Positions 1-7,317 of a stretch of 12,911 bases of DNA are shown piece by piece. The notes below the pieces were generated by a model that was not told the DNA's origin, did not search any database, and saw nothing but the letters and a program-made list of their open reading frames with translations. Position 1 is the first letter of the stretch. Every line of letters begins with the position of its first letter. Origin of the DNA: Chloroflexota bacterium (GTDB lineage Bacteria > Chloroflexota > Dehalococcoidia > SZUA-161); the NCBI GenBank assembly GCA_030668425.1, contig DAOUTY010000024.1:1-12911 (forward strand), given 5' to 3'. Position numbers and translations under genes: made by a program.

Positions 1-2
1 CG

Positions 3-143
3 GTGGAGGATTTGGCAGATAGGATAGCCAAGCTCATCCCCTATCCGCCCCAACAGATTCGGGAAAACATAACGAGTTGGGTTGAGCAAGGGCTTATGAA
101 ATATGACCTCAAGGACGGGCACTTAGTATGGAGGTGGGCCTAA
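3..143 (+). CDS. C-terminal fragment of an unidentified protein (5' end outside window)
   Basis: An open frame enters from the left edge and runs 46 codons to a TAA at 141-143. The other two plus-strand frames are closed by stops near the left edge. The translated tail is rich in charged and hydrophobic residues in a helix-like pattern, begins VEDLADRIAKL and ends with DGHLVWRWA. That resembles the end of a real protein, possibly a small winged-helix or helical domain, but I do not recognise a family. It ends one base before the stop codon of the minus-strand methyltransferase, so the two genes converge with no intergenic space. Support is the open frame, its plausible composition and its snug fit to the neighbour. 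The fragment is short, so chance remains possible. Confidence 0.5.
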   Translation: MEDLADRIAKLIPYPPQQIRENITSWVEQGLMKYDLKDGHLVWRWA

Positions 144-144
144 T

Positions 145-873
145 CTAAGCGCCTGAATCTACATTAGGGGCTTTGCGGAGATAAACAACAACGCTCTTGG
201 GAAACAGGTGGTCAAAAAAGCCTTCCAGACGGTGCCATACTCCAGACTTGCTGTCGATCTGCCAGGCCAGGAATTTGTGGTAAATCGCGGGAATAAGCGC
301 CTTCTCGTTTCTTACACCGAAAATACAGCGTAGCAGCCAGTAGATGGAATGAAACGCATGCTTGTGTCGGACGGCATACACTTTCAAGTTATTGCTCTGT
401 AGCATATCAATGAGAAGACGTTCTTTGTATATCCTGATATGTCCACCGGGATTAGTGTGGTAAGCCTCTGACAACTTCCAGTAGATTGTCTCTGGAAGAT
501 AGGTCGGCACACTAACAGCTAGCTCACCATCGTCTTTCAACACCCTGAGCAATTCTCGAACCGCTTGTCCGTCATCCAGCACGTGTTCCAGCACCTCTGA
601 GCAGACGATTTTATCAAAGGATTTATCGCTGAAGGGCAATGTCAAGGCGTTTCCCATGAGTACAGTCCACTTCCCTTTGGTCTCATTCTCGGCGTCCATC
701 ATGCAGAGCATGTACTTTGCCTTTTGCAGAGACTCAAGGTCGTAGTCCACTGCGTATACTGAACAGTGATCTAGCTTGCAAACGTACCAGGTATGTCTTC
801 CGGGCCCACACCCCAGATCCAATACCCTCTCACCCCCCTTTATGGGCATCAGACCGAAATCCACAGTGAGCAA
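145..873 (-). CDS. class I SAM-dependent methyltransferase
   Basis: Predicted cytosolic methyltransferase of 242 residues with the Rossmann-like Methyltransf_11 fold. Motif I, VLDLGCGPGRHT (residues 17-28), forms the SAM-binding glycine loop. An acidic residue follows at the end of the second strand (AVDYD, 41-45). LPFSDKSFDKIVCSEVLEHV (79-98) is the typical post-motif II to motif IV stretch. The C-terminal half (about 125-235) is aromatic- and basic-rich and may bind the acceptor. The substrate cannot be told from sequence. The TTG start directly follows the stop of the glycosyltransferase gene. I chose it because an AAGGAGGT site lies 7 bases upstream, inside the last codons of that gene, which implies translational coupling. 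Context suggests methylation of a glycan, lipid or polyketide-like acceptor also acted on by the glycosyltransferase. Confidence 0.9.
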   Translation of the reverse strand: MLTVDFGLMPIKGGERVLDLGCGPGRHTWYVCKLDHCSVYAVDYDLESLQKAKYMLCMMDAENETKGKWTVLMGNALTLPFSDKSFDKIVCSEVLEHVLDDGQAVRELLRVLKDDGELAVSVPTYLPETIYWKLSEAYHTNPGGHIRIYKERLLIDMLQSNNLKVYAVRHKHAFHSIYWLLRCIFGVRNEKALIPAIYHKFLAWQIDSKSGVWHRLEGFFDHLFPKSVVVYLRKAPNVDSGA

Positions 874-2103
874 CTATATGACCTCCTTGTAGACCTCCAC
901 GGTCTTCTTGGCCGCAACTTCCCAGCTAAAGGACTCCTCAATTCTTTTCCTGGCCGCTTTCCCCATTCTTTGTCTTAGTGACTCATCTCCCAGGAGGCGC
1001 TTTATTGCTTCTGCCAGCGCAGCAGGGTCCGCCGGTGGTACAAGTATTCCAGCGCCATCACTTCCTATGATTTCCGGAAGCGCTCCTGCCCTGGTGGCTA
1101 TAACAGGGGTGCCACACGACATCGCCTCGGCGCAGGGGAGCCCGAAGCCCTCGTAGACTGAGGCAGTTACCGCAATCTCTGAAACCGAATAGCGTTTTAC
1201 TAACTCATCTACGCTTAACCGACCAGTGAAGGCAACCCTGTCCTGGAGTCCGTGTTCGGCTACCAGCTTTGGAGCATATTTGGTATAGTCTCCGTGCCTG
1301 TCAACAATACTGAGTTTAACATTAACATCGTCTTTCAACAGTTGTATCGCTTTCAGCAAAAAGACAACGCCTTTCTTCCTATCCTCGGTATTGCCTACCA
1401 TGACGATGCTATTGGGCTCTTTATCAGTATGGTTGGAATTCTTGAAAATGGCGGTATCAATACCGTTAGGAACTACCCTTACCTTATGTTCCGGCAATTT
1501 GAACACGCGCATCGTATCCTCTGCGGAAACCTGGGACACAGTGATTATCCTGTCCATCCTTTTCGCCACGAGATGCTGCATGATAAGGAATGAATAGAAC
1601 AGTGTGCGCCTGAACTTGGTCACTAGCCTCTTTGCTTGGGCCAGGTCGGCTATCATGTCGATGAATATCGGATGGTGTATGGTGGCAACAACCGGTACGC
1701 CCAATGTTCTGGCCATGAGCATACCGTACCCTAGGGTCTGGTTGTCGTGTATTATGTCAAATCTCTCCTTTGAGACGAGGCTGCGTAATCTCATATATGC
1801 CCTTATACTGAAGGTGCATATCTCGGGGAACATGCCAAGACGCGTGCCCACCACCTCATATAAATTGAGTGGCCTTAATAATTGAAGCGGGTGTCCTAAT
1901 GAAGATAAGCCATTTGTCTCGTATAAATTAAGGCCATCGATCTTGTGCAACCTTACTCCGTCGGGAACCGAGGGGTAAGGGGGTCCTGACATTACGTGAA
2001 CTTCGTGCCCTAGGCTATTAAGTGCTTTGGCCAGATAATAGACGTAAATGCCCTGACCTCCGCAGTACATATTACCTCTGTAGGTTAGGAGGCATATCCT
2101 CAT
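874..2103 (-). CDS. glycosyltransferase family 4 (GT-B fold)
   Basis: A 409-residue retaining glycosyltransferase of the GT4 family, which transfers a sugar from a nucleotide-sugar donor. The N-terminal domain begins MRICLLTYRG and carries a Gly-rich loop, GGQGIYVYYLAKAL (residues 15-28), as in many GT4 enzymes. The C-terminal donor domain (about 230-409) has the signature EX7E motif, with E318 and E326 in YEGFGLPCAEAMSCGTPVIA, followed by ALPEIIG. No signal peptide or membrane span is evident, so it is probably cytosolic or peripheral at the membrane. ATG start with GAGGG about 7 bases upstream. It is followed without a gap by the methyltransferase. Together they suggest cell-surface polysaccharide, glycolipid or natural-product glycosylation. 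Donor and acceptor are unknown. Confidence 0.93.
   Translation of the reverse strand: MRICLLTYRGNMYCGGQGIYVYYLAKALNSLGHEVHVMSGPPYPSVPDGVRLHKIDGLNLYETNGLSSLGHPLQLLRPLNLYEVVGTRLGMFPEICTFSIRAYMRLRSLVSKERFDIIHDNQTLGYGMLMARTLGVPVVATIHHPIFIDMIADLAQAKRLVTKFRRTLFYSFLIMQHLVAKRMDRIITVSQVSAEDTMRVFKLPEHKVRVVPNGIDTAIFKNSNHTDKEPNSIVMVGNTEDRKKGVVFLLKAIQLLKDDVNVKLSIVDRHGDYTKYAPKLVAEHGLQDRVAFTGRLSVDELVKRYSVSEIAVTASVYEGFGLPCAEAMSCGTPVIATRAGALPEIIGSDGAGILVPPADPAALAEAIKRLLGDESLRQRMGKAARKRIEESFSWEVAAKKTVEVYKEVI
881..888 (-). promoter_or_regulatory. Shine-Dalgarno site fixing the TTG start of the methyltransferase
   Basis: Read on the minus strand this is AAGGAGGT, a perfect anti-16S match, followed by 7 bases and then TTG at 873-871. 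It overlaps the Lys-Glu-Val codons near the end of the glycosyltransferase gene, so the upstream gene's tail doubles as the ribosome binding site of the next. It decides an otherwise doubtful TTG start. Confidence 0.85.
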
Positions 2104-2238
2104 CGTTATCCCTCAGCATCTAGGGTCAGCCTGGAGCAAGCAAGTTTCGCAGCCATCGGCTTGTGCCTCATTGGACTGGCATCATGTTTGCAAGGCTTTA
2201 TCCGCGCCTCTACCTTTAATTGACCAACAACTCTTATT

Positions 2239-2259
2239 TTGAAGCGGCGTTATCTTCAA
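2239..2259. repeat. small inverted repeat upstream of the tRNA promoter
   Basis: TTGAAG (2239-2244) and CTTCAA (2254-2259) form a perfect 6-bp inverted repeat around a 9-base spacer, ending 6 bases before the -35 box of the tRNA-Gly promoter. It also lies in the probable leader of the divergent glycosyltransferase gene. It could be an operator or chance. Apart from this, I see nothing convincing in 2104-2265, and no confident minus-strand promoter for the glycosyltransferase. Confidence 0.25.
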
Positions 2260-2265
2260 TGTTCT

Positions 2266-2295
2266 TTGACAGAACAAGGTATTTAGAGGTAAAAT
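2266..2295 (+). promoter_or_regulatory. sigma70-type promoter of tRNA-Gly
   Basis: TTGACA at 2266-2271 is a perfect -35 hexamer. TAAAAT at 2290-2295 is a good -10 hexamer, separated by 18 bases. The mature tRNA begins 12 bases after the -10, giving a very short 5' leader. This indicates a strong housekeeping promoter dedicated to the single tRNA gene. Confidence 0.75.
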
Positions 2296-2307
2296 AGCTT
2301 TGCTTTA

Positions 2308-2382
2308 GCGGGAGTAGCTCAGTGGAAGAGCCCCTGCCTTCCAAGCAGGTTGTCACGGGTTCGAGTCCCGTCTCCCGCTCCA
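2308..2382 (+). tRNA. tRNA-Gly (anticodon UCC), CCA encoded
   Basis: A full cloverleaf can be drawn. The acceptor stem GCGGGAG/CTCCCGC is perfect over 7 bp. The D stem GCTC/GAGC encloses a 7-base loop with GG. The anticodon stem CCTGC/GCAGG has loop CTTCCAA, placing TCC at 2340-2342. The variable loop is TTGTC and the T stem ACGGG/CCCGT has loop TTCGAGT. The discriminator base is T (U73), as in bacterial glycine tRNAs, and CCA is encoded at 2380-2382. It reads GGA and probably GGG codons. It is a lone tRNA gene on the strand opposite to all neighbouring complete genes. Confidence 0.97.
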
Positions 2383-2411
2383 TCTATGGGGAGATCACCC
2401 TCCTGCAGTTA

Positions 2412-2451
2412 GCACTTGAATACCGAAAAGCCTTTGGTCAGTGCCGATTTT
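2412..2451 (+). terminator. weak candidate terminator after tRNA-Gly
   Basis: A two-part hairpin: outer stem GCACT (2412-2416) with AGTGC (2440-2444), and inner stem ACCGAA (2422-2427) with TTTGGT (2433-2438, one G-U pair) around a 5-base loop. It is followed two bases later by a short ATTTT (2447-2451). The T run is poor and the internal loop is asymmetric, so this is only a possibility. In the minus direction no T run follows, so it is a poor terminator for the operon that ends at 2508. I see nothing else in 2383-2507. Confidence 0.28.
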
Positions 2452-2507
2452 GCGAATTGCGTGAATAGCACGACTTGCTGTGCCCTATAGCTTTAGTCAA
2501 ACCGTTC

Positions 2508-3650
2508 CTAGGAAATCAGTCCTATCTTTTTAGCTACTAACTCCCTCTGAAAGTCGGTGTCCCCAAATGCAGTATCCGCAGCTTTGGCTCTCCTGTAATA
2601 GAGTCCGGTGTCGTGTTCCCTGCTTGTGCCAATACCGCCATGCAAGGAGACAGCTCTTTCTGTGACCCACTTGTAGTTCTCATTTACATAGGCTTTGGCC
2701 ATAGCAACTTCCATGGCGCAGGGCAGCCCTTCAGATTCCATCCACGCTGCCTGATATACTAGGTACTTGCTAGTCTGTGTGATGATCCACATGTCGGCCA
2801 TAATATGCTGAAGCGCCTGAAATGCTCCAATAGGCCTATCATATTGTACCCTATCCTTGCAATATGCGACCGTCATATCAACCGATGCCTGCATACCGCC
2901 AACGGACTCAGCAGACTTGGCGATAGCCCCTTTCTGCATAATACTCTGCATGATTGGCCATCCCTTGTCCATCTCTCCCAACATATTCTTCTTGGGAACA
3001 GCCACGTTTTCAAAGCGTACTTCACACAGCTTGTCAAAGGCTATTGTGGGTATGACTTCACAGCTTATCCCGGGCGCCTTGGCATCCACTATGAAGAGAC
3101 TGATACCATCTTCATCTGAAGAACCTTCCTTGGTCCTCGCAGCGCAAATCATATAGTCGGCAACATTGGCCATCTCCACGAAGACCTTCGTGCCACTGAG
3201 CACAAAGTTATCACCCTGGGCTGTCGCCTTAAGATTCACTCCAGAAGCATCATAGCATGTACTCCCCGGCTCGAGTAAGGCTGTTGTGAGGATCGCCTCT
3301 CCATTCGCGATCCTTGGCAGGAGGTCCTTCTTCTGTTCGGCTGTTCCAGCTTCGATGATAGCAAATGCGCCTCCAACGACAGTGCAACTGAAAGGTCCTG
3401 GCAGTACATTATTCCCCATTGCTTCCAGGAGTACGGTCAGGTCCTGAAAGGTCATCCCCATTCCCTCATATTCCTCCGGAATGGCTAGTCCCATCCACCC
3501 CAGACCAGCCATCTTTTGCCAGAGCTCAGGGGAATATCCTTTTTCGTCTTCCTCAAGCTCCCTTGCCTTAGTCTTCGGACACTCTGCGGTGAGGAAGTCG
3601 CCCGCTGATTTTCTCAGCATTTCCTGTTCTTCGGTGAAAGTTATATCCAT
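2508..3650 (-). CDS. acyl-CoA dehydrogenase family protein lacking both known catalytic Glu positions
   Basis: A 380-residue protein with the complete acyl-CoA dehydrogenase fold: N-terminal helical domain (1-120), central beta domain (about 123-235) and C-terminal helical domain with DRPIGAFQALQHIMADM (271-287) and LHGGIG (336-341). Active members use a Glu in a YEGT-like motif or in helix G. Here the YEGT position reads FGDT (362-365), placing Gly363 where Glu should be, and the helix-G position near residue 243 is not acidic. The central TEPxAGSD motif is also altered to LEPGSTCYD. It may be the non-catalytic partner of the dehydrogenase encoded just upstream, as in the heteromeric steroid side-chain dehydrogenases of actinobacteria. 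ATG start with AAGGAG about 8 bases upstream; 28 bp follow the preceding gene. Last gene of the operon. Confidence 0.93.
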   Translation of the reverse strand: MDITFTEEQEMLRKSAGDFLTAECPKTKARELEEDEKGYSPELWQKMAGLGWMGLAIPEEYEGMGMTFQDLTVLLEAMGNNVLPGPFSCTVVGGAFAIIEAGTAEQKKDLLPRIANGEAILTTALLEPGSTCYDASGVNLKATAQGDNFVLSGTKVFVEMANVADYMICAARTKEGSSDEDGISLFIVDAKAPGISCEVIPTIAFDKLCEVRFENVAVPKKNMLGEMDKGWPIMQSIMQKGAIAKSAESVGGMQASVDMTVAYCKDRVQYDRPIGAFQALQHIMADMWIITQTSKYLVYQAAWMESEGLPCAMEVAMAKAYVNENYKWVTERAVSLHGGIGTSREHDTGLYYRRAKAADTAFGDTDFQRELVAKKIGLIS

Positions 3651-3678
3651 AGTAATGCTCCTTTTGGTCGAGATCGGA

Positions 3679-4866
3679 TTATTTCATTCTGGGCAACCCT
3701 AAACCATACCAGGAAATGATGTTCCTTTGAATCTCATTTGTGCCCATGGCGACGTTCAGTATGAAGGATTGCTGATACCATTTCTCGAAGAAACCCTCAA
3801 ACAGCGCCCATCTAGAATGCTTGACCTGACCATATGGTCCCAGTATCTCGGTACCGAGTTGAGCCATACGTGCTTGCAACTCGCCAGAGAACACCTTTAC
3901 TGCCGAGGCATCGAATGCGGCCATCTCATTCCTGCTCTGCGCATCAACAATTCTATAGGCGAGGGCATGAGCTGCCCACAGGTCACAGGCTGCCTTGGCA
4001 AGCCTGCTGCGGATGAGGGGGTTCTTTGCCAGAGGTTCGCCTTTCACTTTCGTCTCATTGCAATAATTCACCAACTCCTCTATCTGACGGTGCATTCCCA
4101 TGATAGCCCCAAGATTTGACCTTTCGAAGGCCGCCAGCGTTTGGGTAACTCCCCAGCCCTGATTCTCTTCACCTACGACGTTCTTTACAGGGACCCGCAC
4201 ATCGTCAAGGAAGACCTCGTTGTACAAGTGACCCCCATCCATGTATAGAATCGGGTTCACGGTGACACCTGGGGTTTTCATATCGAACAATAGAAATGTG
4301 ATGCCCTTTTGCTTACGGTCGGCATTGGGATCAGTTCTCACCAGCGCAAATGCCCAATGGGCTCGATGAGCGCCCGTACTCCAGATCTTTTGACCGTTTA
4401 TCACGTACTCGTCGCCTTGTCTAACTGCGGAAGTGCTCAGAGCTGCCAGGTCTGACCCCGCATTGGGCTCGCTCCATAGCTCGCACCACATTCTTTCCCC
4501 TGAAGCGATTGAAGGTAGAAACTCCCTCTTGATCTCTTGGCTTGCTGTAGCATGAAGCGTGGGGGCGAGCATATCCACGCCAAAGATATCCACCCCCGGG
4601 ACATCATAGTACCCCGTGGCTTCAGACATGAAGACCTTGTCCATAATAGTCCCCTGTCCCCCGTATTCTTCAGGCCAGCCGAGAGTTAACCATCCTCTCT
4701 TTGCGAATACTTTAGCGCAGTCAAGATGGTAAGCCCAGCCTTCATCTGTGTCATAACAGCCTTCCAACCCCGTAAAACCTTCCGGCCTCTTCTTTGCCAG
4801 TTCTTCACAGACGTTGAAAAACTCCTTCCTCAACTTCACGTGTTCATCAGTTAACTTGAAATCCAT
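3679..4866 (-). CDS. acyl-CoA dehydrogenase with helix-G-type catalytic Glu
   Basis: A 395-residue FAD-dependent acyl-CoA dehydrogenase expected to introduce a 2,3 double bond into an acyl-CoA, passing electrons to an ETF not seen here. SEPNAGSD (132-139) is the flavin/substrate loop of the central domain, and NGQKIWSTGAH (157-167) is typical. The C terminus ends with EIQRNIISWYGLGLPR. The usual YEGT catalytic motif is AMGT (373-376), so no Glu is at the medium-chain-type position. E248, in AFERSN (246-251), falls at the helix-G position that carries the base in isovaleryl-CoA and long-chain dehydrogenases, so it is the likely catalytic residue. ATG start with AAGGAGG about 8 bases upstream; 52 bp separate it from the preceding dehydrogenase gene. 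The substrate is unknown; a branched or bulky acyl-CoA is plausible. Confidence 0.95.
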   Translation of the reverse strand: MDFKLTDEHVKLRKEFFNVCEELAKKRPEGFTGLEGCYDTDEGWAYHLDCAKVFAKRGWLTLGWPEEYGGQGTIMDKVFMSEATGYYDVPGVDIFGVDMLAPTLHATASQEIKREFLPSIASGERMWCELWSEPNAGSDLAALSTSAVRQGDEYVINGQKIWSTGAHRAHWAFALVRTDPNADRKQKGITFLLFDMKTPGVTVNPILYMDGGHLYNEVFLDDVRVPVKNVVGEENQGWGVTQTLAAFERSNLGAIMGMHRQIEELVNYCNETKVKGEPLAKNPLIRSRLAKAACDLWAAHALAYRIVDAQSRNEMAAFDASAVKVFSGELQARMAQLGTEILGPYGQVKHSRWALFEGFFEKWYQQSFILNVAMGTNEIQRNIISWYGLGLPRMK

Positions 4867-4918
4867 CTTCGAACCTCCTTGCCCTAGCTTGAAGCAATTC
4901 CTCTATTATGTAAATTTG

Positions 4919-6040
4919 CTACCTCGGCAGGCGTCTGACTATCAATTCTCTCTGAATCTCGGATGTTCCCTCAAGCAGCTCATACATCTTGGCGTCTCTA
5001 AATAGTCGCTCGATCTTGTACTCCTTGCTTATTCCATAGGCACCGTGCACCTGCATGCCCCATCTACAGACATCAACGGCCGTCGAAGTCACAAAAAGCT
5101 TCGTTATAGCCAGATCTTTTATGCTATCAATCCCCTGATCCTTAAGGAAAGCAGCCCGGTAGACCAGCCAGCGCGAAGCCTCAAGTCTGGATGCCATCTC
5201 GGCCAGAAGCCAGTGAATAGCCTGCAATTCGTAGATTGGTTCGTCGAAATGCATCCTGGTCATGGCGTACTTGATGGCCTCTTCGAGCGACGCCTGCATC
5301 AACCCGACGCACTGGGCGCTGAGACACAGCTTTCCTATCGTCATCGCATCTTTGAGCGCATCAAACTTCCCGCCTTTGCCTCCCATCAGGTGATCCTTGG
5401 GGACACGCACATCTTCCAGGATAACATCGGAGAGGTCGGTACCTCTCAAACCAAGCTTTTCCATCTTTGCAGTAGTTGAGAAGCCAGGCCGGTCCGTTTC
5501 CACGAAGAACAGACTGATATCACCCTCCAGCTTGGCGAAAACGCACATCACGTCGGCCCAGGGAGCGTTGGTGATGAATCTCTTCGTTCCGTTAAGAACG
5601 TAACAGTCAGCCTCCTCAACAGCTGTGGTCTTGATCATCTTCGGGTTTGAACCGGTATCTGGCTCGGTGAAGCCAAAACAGCCGACCTTCTGGGCCTCGC
5701 AGATCTGAGGCATCCATTCCAGCTTCTGTTCCTCTGTTGCAAGTTTATTGAATCTATCACCAACAACATGTTGCAATTGCATGTGCATTGCTACAGGGGC
5801 TAGGATTTTGGAAATTTCTATTTGTGCTAAAGCCAGGCTAACATGGTCCGCCCCGGCCCCACCATATTTTGGATCGAATGGAATCCCGTAAAGATTCATC
5901 TCAGCCAGCTTGGGGCGAACCTCATGGGGGAACCTGTTCTCCTTGTCCATTATGTCCACGAAGGGGGGCAGTTCTGCTTCTGCGAACTTCCTCACTTCCT
6001 TTTGGAAAGCCTCCTGCGGTGCGGTCAAATTGAAATCCAC
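4919..6040 (-). CDS. acyl-CoA dehydrogenase with canonical C-terminal catalytic Glu
   Basis: A 373-residue acyl-CoA dehydrogenase. The flavin loop is FTEPDTGSN (124-132), and FITNAPWADV follows in the central domain. The C-terminal helix region has VHGAYGISKE (331-340) and the catalytic motif LLEGTSEIQRE (355-365), where E357 is the expected active-site base, as in short- and medium-chain enzymes. Of the three dehydrogenases in this operon it alone has the standard active site and should be self-sufficient, probably a homotetramer. The start is GTG, chosen because AGGAGG lies 9 bases upstream and the MDFNLT beginning is typical of the family. It begins 17 bp after the BcrB-like gene. An enzyme of this type could dehydrogenate an acyl- or cyclic-CoA, or run reductively on an enoyl-CoA; sequence does not settle which. 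Confidence 0.95.
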   Translation of the reverse strand: MDFNLTAPQEAFQKEVRKFAEAELPPFVDIMDKENRFPHEVRPKLAEMNLYGIPFDPKYGGAGADHVSLALAQIEISKILAPVAMHMQLQHVVGDRFNKLATEEQKLEWMPQICEAQKVGCFGFTEPDTGSNPKMIKTTAVEEADCYVLNGTKRFITNAPWADVMCVFAKLEGDISLFFVETDRPGFSTTAKMEKLGLRGTDLSDVILEDVRVPKDHLMGGKGGKFDALKDAMTIGKLCLSAQCVGLMQASLEEAIKYAMTRMHFDEPIYELQAIHWLLAEMASRLEASRWLVYRAAFLKDQGIDSIKDLAITKLFVTSTAVDVCRWGMQVHGAYGISKEYKIERLFRDAKMYELLEGTSEIQRELIVRRLPR

Positions 6041-6049
6041 TATTGTTGT

Positions 6050-6055
6050 CCTCCT
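6050..6055 (-). promoter_or_regulatory. Shine-Dalgarno site fixing the GTG start of the canonical dehydrogenase
   Basis: Read on the minus strand this is AGGAGG, followed by 9 bases and GTG at 6040-6038. It falls in the 17-bp gap after the BcrB-like gene and supports the GTG as true start. Confidence 0.75.
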
Positions 6056-6057
6056 AC

Positions 6058-7311
6058 TTATTTTGGATACTTACGTGACTCCAGCATCTCGATAAAGGTT
6101 TCTATTCGAGCTTTAACCTGGGCGTCGTCAAAGACTCTAGGGTCCACCATGTCGGCTTCGAACGTCATACTTGGAAGCCTCAGTTCATCTCGCAGAATCT
6201 GACTTATCTCGGGCTGTTCAGCGGAGAAACATCTACAGCACCGGTTAGAATGGAAAACAATGCCGTCGACGTGGTATTTCTCTATGCGCTTCTTATATAG
6301 CTCACTCTTTCCCCACGACGCGGAACGCATGAAGAAACTGAGATATCTCTCGGCCAGACTGTTAAACGGGTCAGAGGAATCTACACGACCACTGAACGCG
6401 TTGCCGTAAAGGTCGGTAACGAACGCGCCACCGAATTCCGCGAAGTAGTTCAGCAGGCGCATGTTGTGATATATAGGGAAGAGGTCCCAAATGAGCCGAA
6501 ACCTCTCGTTGGGGATTGAACCCACGCTGTTGTCCACCCTCTCCTTCACCTCATCACGTAGCTGTTGGTAAAACTCTACAGCTTCTTTGGTTCCTCTAAG
6601 GGTGACCAGAGCAAAGAGGCAGGTGAACACATCTATTTGAGTTATAGGCGTGGGCACAGCCGCCCGCATGTCGTCGATGTCATCCCAGAGCTCGCTGGCC
6701 TGGTCCGATAGTGAAACCACTTCGCGCAACCGGTCGATGTCGAACTTCTTGCCTGTGTACTCTTCGATCTTATAGGCGGCTTTCTCGAGTTCTGCTGCCA
6801 GATAGGATTTGTGGTGTTCTGGCAGTGTTTCGCCGTCCACAGTATAGGCTGCGTCTATTATGATTAAAGGGCAATTGAAATGCCTCTGCATGGCCTCCCA
6901 CCACTTGGGATGCGTGGCACACGCGCCCTCGGTAGCGAGCAAGATATCAGGCTCGTCGACTCCTTCATCTCCGAATGCGCCCCGCTTCTCAAAGATTGAG
7001 CCGAACATGCACAGGGCGTAAGAACACAATCCCTGCGACATGCCGCTACCTTCGGCAGTCTCGCAGAATTCTGCTGCCACTTTCCGGGAGGAGCAAAGCG
7101 CTGCGTAGTTCTCAGGGAAGAAAGGAATGCCATCGAAGGCGTAGATGAGCTCGATGGGTGCCATCGAGGTGATCCAGATCACCGGCTTGCCGTCTGCTTT
7201 TGCACTGGCCAAGGCATTGTAGTAATTCTCGTTTAGGATGCCCAAAGCTGCTGACGTCGCCAACCTGGCTGGCTTAAAGGGATCTGTCGGTTTCTCTTGC
7301 TTGTTTTCCAA
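6058..7311 (-). CDS. BcrB-like subunit, benzoyl-CoA reductase / 2-hydroxyacyl-CoA dehydratase family
   Basis: A 417-residue member of the HgdB/BcrB/BcrC superfamily. These oxygen-sensitive enzymes use a low-potential [4Fe-4S] cluster for one-electron chemistry on a CoA thioester. PENYAAL (66-72) and GLCSYALCMFGSI (94-106) resemble the BcrB/BzdO type of benzoyl-CoA reductase, as does HSNRCCRCFS (354-363), where the family usually reads HSNRSCK. Likely cluster ligands are C96, C131 (EGACATH) and one of C358/C359. The length fits BcrB/HadB-type subunits (about 400-440). The start is TTG, following the BcrC-like stop by 6 bases. A CTGGAG sits 9 bases upstream inside that gene's end, and no other start codon gives a full-length product. 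It should pair with the BcrC-like subunit. Dearomatising reductase versus hydroxyacyl-CoA dehydratase cannot be decided here; I lean to reductase-like. Confidence 0.9.
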   Translation of the reverse strand: MENKQEKPTDPFKPARLATSAALGILNENYYNALASAKADGKPVIWITSMAPIELIYAFDGIPFFPENYAALCSSRKVAAEFCETAEGSGMSQGLCSYALCMFGSIFEKRGAFGDEGVDEPDILLATEGACATHPKWWEAMQRHFNCPLIIIDAAYTVDGETLPEHHKSYLAAELEKAAYKIEEYTGKKFDIDRLREVVSLSDQASELWDDIDDMRAAVPTPITQIDVFTCLFALVTLRGTKEAVEFYQQLRDEVKERVDNSVGSIPNERFRLIWDLFPIYHNMRLLNYFAEFGGAFVTDLYGNAFSGRVDSSDPFNSLAERYLSFFMRSASWGKSELYKKRIEKYHVDGIVFHSNRCCRCFSAEQPEISQILRDELRLPSMTFEADMVDPRVFDDAQVKARIETFIEMLESRKYPK

Positions 7312-7317
7312 TTGTAC

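Noticed and set aside
2308..2382. tRNA-Gly as an attachment site of an integrated element
   Set aside because: I found no second copy of the tRNA 3' end in the window and no integrase or transposase; the genes on both sides look metabolic.
5045..5479. Plus-strand open frame of 144 codons opposite the canonical acyl-CoA dehydrogenase
   Set aside because: It lies entirely antisense to a gene with complete family motifs, and its translation shows no recognisable domain.
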